This document shows positions 36,797 through 43,742 of a stretch of DNA of 47,242 nt, piece after piece. The stretch is taken from IMG/VR virus record IMGVR_UViG_3300026118_000363, positions 1-47,242 of that record, one strand, 5' to 3'. The position numbers were made by a program, and so were the translations under genes. The stretch is from a virus. A model generated the notes under the pieces. The model had not been told where the DNA came from. It saw only the letters and a list, made by a program, of their open reading frames with translations, and ran no database searches. Position 1 is the first letter of the stretch. The number at the start of each line of letters is the position of its first letter.

Positions 36797-38719
36797 TTAC
36801 GTTCCATTGTAGCTGGCTGCGCTGATGTAGGTTACAGCCGCCGTTCTTGCACGGATCCACGTAATCATTCGCTCAGCACGCAAACCGACGAGGTTCCTCT
36901 GCCATAGGGAAACCAAAACTGTCGTCGCATCCGATGGGTTGGAGGGCGCGGAATCCATCTGAATGCTGGCCTCGCGGCTGACGTCGATCTGCACGCCGCC
37001 TTCGTCCGCGAAGAGGATGGACGGTGCGTGGACGAGGATGACGCGGTTGCCGACGTTGTTGCTGACGATCACCGGGATGCCCATGATGGAGCCGCCATCG
37101 CGGGACATGCCGGGGAAGAGCGGCTGGCCGAGGGCGTTGAGCGAGAGACCAAGGCCGAAGGCGTTGGAATCGCTCATGAGCCACACCGAGCCGTCGAGCG
37201 GAATGTTGGCGGCGGTGAAGGTGGCCACGCGAGCAGCGAGGTCCGCTCTGGCTGCGGCGCCGGTCACGCCAGATGCGGCTGCAGTGGCGGCGCCGTTGGT
37301 GATGGATGCTGGGTTCACGTTGGCCACGGCTGCGACAGCCGGATCAACGAGCTGTGTATCGAGGAAGGCACCCATGCCGGCGATCATCTCTTCGCGCACC
37401 GTCGCTTCGGCGGATGGCGTGGAGAGTCGCACGAGTTCTTCGGTCAGCACGATGATGCCCGCCGCCTTGGCGAAGGGTACCGTCACCGTGGCGAAGGCTG
37501 CGCTGGTCACAGGCTTGGCGTTGCCCTGACCGACCCACGAATAGGTACCGCCGCCGGTCTGTGACGGGACTGCGGTATTGAACGGTACCTGACGGAATCC
37601 AGGCACGCGCCCGATCAGCGTCCGCGGCCGGAGCAGCTCAAGAAACTCGTTTACGGCGGTCTGCGTCGGAGCCAGCGGTCCGGCCCAGGTGGCGTCAGTC
37701 GTGGTGCCTGCGGCCACTGCCGCCTTGGTGTGCCAGTTGATCGTGTTCTCGACCATCGTGGCAACTTCAGGAGTCGAGTCCGACCACGCCTTCGCGCGGC
37801 TGATGGCCTGATACGAGTCGCCCTTCGCCGAGGCCAGTGCCATCGCGAATCGGGTGAAGGCCGTACCCTTCGGCACAATCGGCGTCACCGTGATGCGAGG
37901 CAGGTTGCCGCCGCGCTGCTCAGATGCCACGTCTGCCTTGGCCGTCGGCTCGATGCGGGTAGCGGTGACAGCCAGCGTCTTCTCGAGCTTCCGGAGGCGC
38001 GGGAGATGCTCATCGATGGCATCAACCTCGCTCTCAAGCGTGGTGTATTCCTCGCGCTCTGCTTCGCCCAACGTCGAGTTGTCCGACTTCGTCATGATCT
38101 CCGTCATGCGAGCGGTTTTGGCGGCGCGGCTGTTTTCAAACTGGGTGATCTGTTCAGCTGTGGTCATGGGACGCGCGTCTTTCTTCACGCGCAAGGGGGT
38201 TGAAGTGTCCCTGGTGCGGGACGGATCCAGGCCAGTCGCGGCCAAATCGGGAGCGTCGATAGACTTCAGAATCGCTAGCGTGGCGTCCTGATTCGCAGGT
38301 ACCGTGACTAGGCTTAATTCCAAAATCTCGGTTTCGAGGAAGCGCAGCCCGCCAGACTTCAGCGGTTCAATCGCGTTGTTGACGACACGGAAGCCAATCG
38401 AGACGCCTCGGATGAGCTTATGCAGCACCGAGTGCCACGCCCGATCCACCTCGTCCTTGACTGCTCCCGGCTCATCAATGATCGGAAGTTCCGCCTCGAA
38501 GTCGATCCCCTTCTTGGTTGGCTTCTTGAATCGAGCCACGCCAACAGGCGATTCCTTCTTGTGATGGAGCAGTAAGGGGAGTTCGGGCGGGAAGGAGGCG
38601 CCGAGCGGTTCGAGAATGTCGCCCTGCCGATCGGGCGAAGGCGTGGTCGCCGTGCCCTTGATCAGGCGCCGACCTTCATCGACAGATTTGATGGTTAAAA
38701 GGCTGTATGCACGGTCCAC
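36797..38719 (-). CDS. Prohead protease fused to HK97-type major capsid protein
   Basis: The 640-aa protein has two parts. Residues 1-155 match the S78/U35 prohead protease: LLLHHKKESPVG with catalytic His 52 or 53 and IRGVSIGFRV with Ser 106, followed by a LETEILELSLVTVPAN pattern. After a helical scaffold-like region (about 185-255) comes the capsid part: LPRITVTPIVPKGTAFTRFA, NEFLELLRPRTLIGRVPGFR, GQGNAKPVTSAAFATVTVPF, KAAGIIVLTEELVRLSTPSA and IDVSREASIQMDS near the end. The fusion implies that one precursor makes, matures and cleaves itself. The GTG start at 38719 lacks a good ribosome-binding site and abuts a hairpin. Confidence 0.9.
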   Translation of the reverse strand: MDRAYSLLTIKSVDEGRRLIKGTATTPSPDRQGDILEPLGASFPPELPLLLHHKKESPVGVARFKKPTKKGIDFEAELPIIDEPGAVKDEVDRAWHSVLHKLIRGVSIGFRVVNNAIEPLKSGGLRFLETEILELSLVTVPANQDATLAILKSIDAPDLAATGLDPSRTRDTSTPLRVKKDARPMTTAEQITQFENSRAAKTARMTEIMTKSDNSTLGEAEREEYTTLESEVDAIDEHLPRLRKLEKTLAVTATRIEPTAKADVASEQRGGNLPRITVTPIVPKGTAFTRFAMALASAKGDSYQAISRAKAWSDSTPEVATMVENTINWHTKAAVAAGTTTDATWAGPLAPTQTAVNEFLELLRPRTLIGRVPGFRQVPFNTAVPSQTGGGTYSWVGQGNAKPVTSAAFATVTVPFAKAAGIIVLTEELVRLSTPSAEATVREEMIAGMGAFLDTQLVDPAVAAVANVNPASITNGAATAAASGVTGAAARADLAARVATFTAANIPLDGSVWLMSDSNAFGLGLSLNALGQPLFPGMSRDGGSIMGIPVIVSNNVGNRVILVHAPSILFADEGGVQIDVSREASIQMDSAPSNPSDATTVLVSLWQRNLVGLRAERMITWIRARTAAVTYISAASYNGT

Positions 38720-38745
38720 GGTTCACGGTAGTGTGCCGTAAACCG
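38719..38745 (-). promoter_or_regulatory. Hairpin abutting the capsid start codon
   Basis: CGGTTCACGG (38719-38728) pairs with CCGTAAACCG (38736-38745), ten pairs with one wobble and a 7-base loop. It sits where a ribosome-binding site would be, directly before the GTG. The palindrome GACGCGCGTC (38746-38755) lies just upstream. Such structure could shape translation of the most abundant protein. Confidence 0.4.
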
Positions 38746-38782
38746 GACGCGCGTCTATTTTCTAGGAGGGAATTAGGCTGGA

Positions 38783-38950
38783 CTACTGGCCGTATCGGCA
38801 AAACCGGCAGATGTGAATCGATGGAAACGTCCCGCGAATAATCGTGAGCGCCATTTTCCGGCCGCAATCAGGGCACTTGCGAGCCTCGGCGAGCGCCAGC
38901 ATCTTCCGACTTAGGCCCGCCTTCATGCGTCGTTTCTGGCTGGTATCCAT
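38783..38950 (-). CDS. Small zinc-ribbon protein before capsid gene
   Basis: The ATG at 38950 has an AGAGGAAA site; the longer frame adds unsupported residues. The 55-aa product has a basic helix (MDTSQKRRMKAGLSRKMLAL), then KCPDCGRKMALTIIRGTF and HICRFCRYGQ, a complete zinc ribbon. It may bind nucleic acid during packaging or head assembly, by position only. Confidence 0.55.
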   Translation of the reverse strand: MDTSQKRRMKAGLSRKMLALAEARKCPDCGRKMALTIIRGTFPSIHICRFCRYGQ

Positions 38951-38984
38951 CGTTTCCTCTACTGATAAGTCCAGACGCGAAACA

Positions 38985-39647
38985 CTAATCCCACTTGTCC
39001 CGGTAGATCCGCTGTGCATCCATCATCATCCGTGGCCATTCCGGGTTGTTGCGGTACGTCGAATAGCCGGAGTGATCCACCACGCAGCCGTCCCATGTCG
39101 CTAGCCGCAGGTTAGCCCGCCGCGCTCGTTCGCAGTAGTCGAAATCCTCGTAGCCGTAGCCCGTAAACCGCTCATCCAGTGGGCCTAAGGTGTCGAGGAC
39201 CGTCCGCGGGAAGTAGACGCAGACGAAGGCCAGATGCTTGGCCTCTGGCCGGAAGGTGGCGGTGGACTGGGCCTGCTGGCGCGGGTTGCAGACGGTGCCA
39301 ATGATGCCAGCCGAGCAGATGGTGTCGGGCCTTACCTGCATCGCGCGATGCCACGACGAGAAGCCCTCAGGCGTCACAAGCTGAGTGTCGTCGTTCATAA
39401 CGATCACGTCGGCATCACCTGCGGCCGCTATGCCAAGGTTCACGTTCCGGGCAAAGACAAACGGCTTCCAGCCGTCTACCCACTGCACCCGCGGCAGCTC
39501 TGGCTCAGATTCAGGCGCCTTGGCGCCGTCATCGACCACGATGATGTCGATGGGCTGGATGTGGCCGTCCTTCTGGAGGATCGACCAGACGCACTGGATG
39601 AGGTTATCGGCGCGAGCCGACGGGATGACGATGTGAAGGTTGGTCAT
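38985..39647 (-). CDS. GT2 family glycosyltransferase
   Basis: The ATG at 39647 gives 220 aa. The GT-A pattern is clear: LHIVIPSARADNLIQCVWSI, DIIVVDDGAKAPES (nucleotide-binding Asp), FARNVNLGIAAAGDADVIVM then NDDTQLVTPEG (DxD-like), and GYGYEDFDYCERARRANLRL (acceptor-site ED motif). It is the same class as polysaccharide GT2 enzymes. With the second glycosyltransferase at 35409-36026 it flanks the capsid and HNH genes. Likely target: virion protein, host surface polymer or modified DNA bases. Confidence 0.78.
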   Translation of the reverse strand: MTNLHIVIPSARADNLIQCVWSILQKDGHIQPIDIIVVDDGAKAPESEPELPRVQWVDGWKPFVFARNVNLGIAAAGDADVIVMNDDTQLVTPEGFSSWHRAMQVRPDTICSAGIIGTVCNPRQQAQSTATFRPEAKHLAFVCVYFPRTVLDTLGPLDERFTGYGYEDFDYCERARRANLRLATWDGCVVDHSGYSTYRNNPEWPRMMMDAQRIYRDKWD

Positions 39648-39727
39648 TAGCGATTCAGTAGCCCCCGATCGTGGCGTGCTCACATCGAGTACTAAAACAA
39701 GACATGAGGGACACCACGAAGGGAGAA

Positions 39728-39937
39728 CTACCTAGCCGGACGCGATCCGGCCGGCTGGGCGCTACCCAGCAGGCTTCGCAACAGAAGTGGTGGCAAACAC
39801 TTCTGATGGTAAATCTGCGGCGCTCTTGCAATACCGCGCCTGTTAAATGGATACGTCACTGTCACGCCCATCGTGTACAACTCAATGGGTTTACGGCAAC
39901 GATAGCAGACGACGTGGCTGATGAGTGATTTTAGCAT
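39728..39937 (-). CDS. Small Cys/His protein
   Basis: The 69-aa frame begins MLKSLISHVVCYRCRKPIEL and has QIYHQKCLPPLL, so CxxC and HxxC could bind zinc. Its ATG follows the methyltransferase TAG directly. The last part overlaps a 6-bp hairpin (39735-39740/39746-39751) that may be the end of the transcript. The coding call is modest because the C-terminus is Arg/Pro-rich. Confidence 0.45.
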   Translation of the reverse strand: MLKSLISHVVCYRCRKPIELYTMGVTVTYPFNRRGIARAPQIYHQKCLPPLLLRSLLGSAQPAGSRPAR

Positions 39938-40462
39938 CTAGCGCGTCCCTTTCCGTGCGACCGCGTAGATGTCTGCGCCTTCGACCGTGATCGTCTTGTG
40001 CGTAAACGATCGCAGCCACGTCTTCAGCTCAGCTTCTGACACACCGTGATAGTACTCGCCAGGATGCAGCGGCCCGCCATCAATCCCTGAGTGCGTGAAC
40101 CGCAGCGGATTAGCCGCGGTCAGGATCAACACCCCGGCAGGCATCAGGATCCGATGCGCCCACGCACAGAGACTGCGTGGTTTCTTGGCGTGCTCGAGGA
40201 CTTCGCAGCAGACAACACAGGCGACACCCTTGCGGTTAAAGAGACGCTTGGCGGTCTCGCGCGGATCCATGTCCAGCACATCGCCGACGAGATCGACGCC
40301 ATCGCCAGGATAGAGATCGATGGAGGCGTACGGCCCGATGTCCGCAAAGAATGGCCGGACGGTGCCGTTGATGTTTCTGCCGCCGATTTCAAGCACTGGT
40401 CCAGGCTTGATCGGCTCCCGTGTCAACGCCTTGCGTACGAAGTTACTAGCCGCTTCGTGCAT
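39938..40462 (-). CDS. SAM-dependent methyltransferase (class I)
   Basis: The ATG at 40462 overlaps the zinc-ribbon gene as ATGA, and the longer frame is a shadow. The 174-aa protein has PVLEIGGRNINGTVRPFFAD (motif I, SAM site), YASIDLYPGDGVDLVGDVLD (acidic loop), VACVVCCEVLEHAKKPRSLC (motif after strand 4) and MPAGVLILTAANPLRFTHSG. This is the Methyltransf_11/23-type small-molecule or sugar methylase fold, not a DNA methylase. Placed next to a GT2 gene, it may methylate a sugar or other surface group. Confidence 0.75.
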   Translation of the reverse strand: MHEAASNFVRKALTREPIKPGPVLEIGGRNINGTVRPFFADIGPYASIDLYPGDGVDLVGDVLDMDPRETAKRLFNRKGVACVVCCEVLEHAKKPRSLCAWAHRILMPAGVLILTAANPLRFTHSGIDGGPLHPGEYYHGVSEAELKTWLRSFTHKTITVEGADIYAVARKGTR

Positions 40463-40749
40463 CAGAGTTCGATGACCTTCTCGCAGCCGTTGCAGAATGC
40501 CGCCTGCGTGTACACCGGTCGCAGGTCCGTCTGAGGCGAGCGGCCGACCACCGTCCAGCGGCACATCCACTCGACGTACTTCGTAGCCGACGAGATCGTA
40601 AACGTCGATCCGCAGGCTGGGCAGGTCTTCGGAACGTCGGAGCGGCCCATTACTGGGCCACCCGCTGCATCGGTTCCGCCTTTCCGCCGTGAGCCTTCGC
40701 GTATGGTGTCCGCGATTTCCCGGAAGGCCTTCAAGGTTGCGTCGGTCAT
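40462..40749 (-). CDS. Zinc-ribbon protein, first gene of glycosylation/capsid unit
   Basis: The 95-aa product begins MTDATLKAFREIADTIREGS and has TCPACGSTFTISSATKYVEW then MCRWTVV and FCNGCEKVIEL, a four-Cys ribbon plus extra Cys. Its ATG has AAAGGGGTGA upstream and lies about 16 bases after the predicted start of promoter D. It overlaps the methyltransferase. The function is unknown. Confidence 0.6.
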   Translation of the reverse strand: MTDATLKAFREIADTIREGSRRKGGTDAAGGPVMGRSDVPKTCPACGSTFTISSATKYVEWMCRWTVVGRSPQTDLRPVYTQAAFCNGCEKVIEL

Positions 40750-40771
40750 CAGTCACCCCTTTCAAGGGTTA

Positions 40772-40800
40772 AGAATAACCGAACCGCTTGGCCTTGTCAA
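40772..40800 (-). promoter_or_regulatory. Sigma70 promoter D with related operator core
   Basis: On the minus strand TTGACA (40795-40800) and TATTCT (40772-40777) are 17 bases apart. The spacer carries AAGCGGTTCGGTT, whose complement holds AACCGCTTGG, exactly the core of promoter C in the opposite orientation. Unlike the other copies it leaves a short leader with a ribosome-binding site. It would drive the units from 40749 downward. Confidence 0.6.
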
Positions 40801-40813
40801 GCCCCTTGAAACC

Positions 40814-43471
40814 CTAGGAAATCTGCACGGAATGCCCACGCTCAATGGCCGACCGGTGCGACACATCCCGGCTCAACTGCCGCACGACTGCCGCCTTATC
40901 GTTGCAGAAGATCTGCGCATCATGCCTGCCGCGGGACAGACTGACATAGGCCAGCCGCTGATTCACCAGCGCTTCCGGTGATCGGCCCGTGTCGATATGC
41001 AGCAGCACGCGATCTGCTGTTTGCCCCTGTGCGCTGTACGACGTCACCGCGTACCCGTAATCGAGATGCGCGTACTCCTTCAACCGGAACCCGACGCTGC
41101 GTCCTGATTCGAGCTTGACCCGCATCGATGATGGCGTCATGGCTGCAACCGTTCCAAGCTGGCGATTCGACACCTTCTTGTCGGTGTACGGTGCCGTGAA
41201 CTGGATCCGATCCCCCACCGCGAATGATCGTTCCTGCGGCCGGTAAACGCTGGCTGTTAATCGTTTCGGATCGTAGGTCAACTCGCGCCCGGTCTCGAGC
41301 CTCACAGTCAGCAAGTTCTGCTTCGCATCCGCCTTGATCACCGTGGCGTAGTCTCGCGCCTTGACGCCATGCACCGTGCTCGTCTTCGCATACCGCACCA
41401 CATCGCCCGGTTCGTACTTCGCCGCCCAGGCACGATCAGGTCCGGTCAGATCCTGCCGTGGAACCAGCACCTGCGTGGTGTGCGCCTTCTCCCGTATCGC
41501 GCCCGTCTGAGTCAGCGCAGTATGGATCGCCTGATTCAACTCGGTCCGAGCCTTGTTGTCGGGCGCTACGATAATCGTGCCCTTAGGCTCCGAGACGAAA
41601 GCCTGTGCGACCGCGGCCAACCGGTCCGATTCGCGCGGTACCTGATGCACGCGCCCCATGTCGTCAAACGCCCTGAGCGCGGCCGCGGTTTCACCCTTCG
41701 CCAGTTGCTCAACAGCCTGACGGTATGCCGGATCTGCCTGCCTCACAATCGTGTCGATGCGCGCCGTCTGCACGCCGGCCTCCTGTAGTTGCTCATAGAT
41801 CCGGCCAGCTTCCACGCTCTGATGCTGCCGCACATCGCCCACCAGCAGCACGCGATCGTCCTTACCCAGCGTCGTCAGGAACTGATGCATCTGCACCGTG
41901 CTACTCAGCGAAGCTTCGTCCAGCACGTATAGGTGCCGTCCTGGCTGGCGCTCGTCTTGGAGATGCCGCTGCAGCGTCTGGGATTCGATCCCTGACGTCG
42001 CCAGGACCTGCGCCGCTCTCGACGTTGCGGCCACCCCATGCACCTGATACTGCTCGCGCTCTGCAGCCTCTTTGACCACGGCTAGGGCTGTCGTCTTCCC
42101 GCCGCCGGCCACCCCTTCTAGTGCTTGCACTGTGTCGCGATTGGCCAGCACCTGCGCCAACGCAGCCCGCTGGCCGGCATTCAGGTGCGGCGCCTCGACC
42201 ATCTGGGCTAGTGGCTGCTGCTGGCCCTTCCCAGCCTGCATGGCCTGGATGGTTTCACGCTCGAGCCGCACCATCTCTGGCGTGGTAAAGGCTCTGGCTG
42301 GTGCCGTGCCGTTGGACCGCTGTAGAAGGTCGCATGTCTCCACGCGCCGTTCCATCTCTGCCTTCAGCGGTGCCACCGTGGCAAGGCCCATCGTCCGGAC
42401 CAGCGCATCACGCATGATGGCCCGCTCGTCTACAACGGCTGAGCGCTCAATATTCCGTTCCGTGGCGTACGTGATGGCGGTCTTCACCAGTTCGCCGCGG
42501 TCCGGTATCGCCTGCTGTCCTCGCGCCTGTGCGGCCGCAACAGCCTTCGAGGCTTGATGTCCAAACTGCGCCGCCATCTCCTGATGCTTCGCTTGCATCG
42601 CGTCGTGCGCGTGCTTGACCTTGGCTTCGCGCGTCTGCAGGGCGATGGCATGGGACGCTGCCGAGCCATGCAGTTGCGCCTTCTCGAGCGCTTCCTTGAT
42701 CTGTTGCGACCTCGGCGAGCTGGCCTCCATGTACTCGGCTGAGATGCCGCGGATCTCCGGCACGTCGCGCTTATGCCCGCCGCGATCAATCTGGTAGCCC
42801 AGCGCCCGTAGCCTGCTGGCGAGCTCAGCCCGATAGACGGCTGTGGCGTACGGCTGGGACTTGTACAGTTCTCGCGGTTGCAGCGAGCGCATCCGCCCGT
42901 CCGCAAGCCGCGTCATGTTGAACAGGACCGCATGCGTGTGTATCTGGGGCGCTGCATACCCTTGGACAGGTCTACTGCTGTCGTGCTCGAAGGTAACGCC
43001 CACCATCTGTCGCGTGGTCTCTGGCACATGCGCCCCGCCGACTCGCGCCTGTGCGTGGCGCTCCAGCTCCTGCAACGCCACCTGTACGGCTTCCCGATGC
43101 GCCTGCACAACACGCGAATCACCACCGACGAGACCCACAAGCGAGACCGACTTCGGCGCAGAGAAGGTAGCATCCCAACCCGCACGATGCAGCATCGGAT
43201 CGATCCGCTTCCCGGCCTCATCGACGTAGGAGCCTGACGCCTGGATGCGGATCAACTGCTCGCCTGTGATGGGATGCTTGCCCTCGGCCAGCCGTGCCAT
43301 CTGCTCGAGGTTCACATCACCAGACAGGCCGAAAGATGCGGCCAGCGCACCCCGCCACTGGCCCTTAATGTCGGCACCCGCGGAATAGTAATTCTCGGCA
43401 GAGTTGCTGTATTCTTGCTGGTGATAGGCCACTAACTGCTTGGCCGTTAACGGGTTAGAGATTCTCAGCAC
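40814..43471 (-). CDS. MOB-F relaxase-helicase (TrwC/TraI type)
   Basis: The 885-aa protein nicks one strand at an origin of transfer and unwinds DNA for conjugation. The relaxase part (1-300) has Tyr 16, 21, 28 and 29 as candidate nicking residues, WDATFSAPKSVSLVGLV, FEHDSSR (His 163) and QIHTHAVLFN (His 178, 180), the three-His metal site. The helicase part has a Walker A EGVAGGGKTTALAVV (about 450), LYVLDEASLSSTVQM and a C-terminal YAVTSYSAQGQTADRVLLHI (motif VI region). Length is near R388 TrwC (966). It starts with GTG at 43471. No relaxase of this kind is expected in a normal tailed phage; here it pairs with the coupling protein above it. Confidence 0.93.
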   Translation of the reverse strand: MLRISNPLTAKQLVAYHQQEYSNSAENYYSAGADIKGQWRGALAASFGLSGDVNLEQMARLAEGKHPITGEQLIRIQASGSYVDEAGKRIDPMLHRAGWDATFSAPKSVSLVGLVGGDSRVVQAHREAVQVALQELERHAQARVGGAHVPETTRQMVGVTFEHDSSRPVQGYAAPQIHTHAVLFNMTRLADGRMRSLQPRELYKSQPYATAVYRAELASRLRALGYQIDRGGHKRDVPEIRGISAEYMEASSPRSQQIKEALEKAQLHGSAASHAIALQTREAKVKHAHDAMQAKHQEMAAQFGHQASKAVAAAQARGQQAIPDRGELVKTAITYATERNIERSAVVDERAIMRDALVRTMGLATVAPLKAEMERRVETCDLLQRSNGTAPARAFTTPEMVRLERETIQAMQAGKGQQQPLAQMVEAPHLNAGQRAALAQVLANRDTVQALEGVAGGGKTTALAVVKEAAEREQYQVHGVAATSRAAQVLATSGIESQTLQRHLQDERQPGRHLYVLDEASLSSTVQMHQFLTTLGKDDRVLLVGDVRQHQSVEAGRIYEQLQEAGVQTARIDTIVRQADPAYRQAVEQLAKGETAAALRAFDDMGRVHQVPRESDRLAAVAQAFVSEPKGTIIVAPDNKARTELNQAIHTALTQTGAIREKAHTTQVLVPRQDLTGPDRAWAAKYEPGDVVRYAKTSTVHGVKARDYATVIKADAKQNLLTVRLETGRELTYDPKRLTASVYRPQERSFAVGDRIQFTAPYTDKKVSNRQLGTVAAMTPSSMRVKLESGRSVGFRLKEYAHLDYGYAVTSYSAQGQTADRVLLHIDTGRSPEALVNQRLAYVSLSRGRHDAQIFCNDKAAVVRQLSRDVSHRSAIERGHSVQIS

Positions 43472-43499
43472 AGCCCTAAAAATAATTCTAAATTAGGTG

Positions 43500-43528
43500 T
43501 TGACAAGCAAACCGCTTGGGTTTATGAT
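43500..43528 (+). promoter_or_regulatory. Shared-motif sigma70 promoter C (leaderless)
   Basis: TTGACA (43500-43505), 17 bases, then TATGAT (43523-43528), with the ATG 7 bases later at 43536. The spacer contains AAACC-GCTTG-GGTTT, a perfect 5-bp inverted repeat, and CTTGGGTTTA matches promoters A and B. It sits between the divergent relaxase and this small gene, so a bound regulator could affect both. Confidence 0.7.
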
Positions 43529-43535
43529 TCTTCTC

Positions 43536-43742
43536 ATGAACAACACACACAACGTCACCGCCGACCTGACGAAGGAACTCGAAATCGTCCGCACCATCAA
43601 GTCCCTACTGGTTGAACGGGACGCCATCAAGGCCAAGTTCGATTGCAGCGATGCATCATGGCAGGCACTGTTCGCTGTCGAAGCGAAGATCAATGCTGCT
43701 GGCGGAATGCACCTCATCGGAACCACCTACAACGAAGACTAA
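43536..43742 (+). CDS. Small helical protein between relaxase and coupling genes
   Basis: The ATG at 43536 is preferred to an earlier in-frame one that lies inside the promoter. The 68-aa product MNNTHNVTADLTKELEIVRT is acidic and helical (SLLVERDAIKAKFDCSDASW). It has no ribosome-binding site and the promoter places the transcript start at the ATG. Its TAA overlaps the coupling-protein stop on the other strand by two bases. It breaks the usual coupling-relaxase pair and may regulate transfer. Confidence 0.55.
   Translation: MNNTHNVTADLTKELEIVRTIKSLLVERDAIKAKFDCSDASWQALFAVEAKINAAGGMHLIGTTYNED

Noticed and set aside
39735-39751. 6-bp GCCGGA/TCCGGC hairpin as a Rho-independent terminator
   Set aside because: No T-run follows on either strand, and it lies in a possible reading frame.
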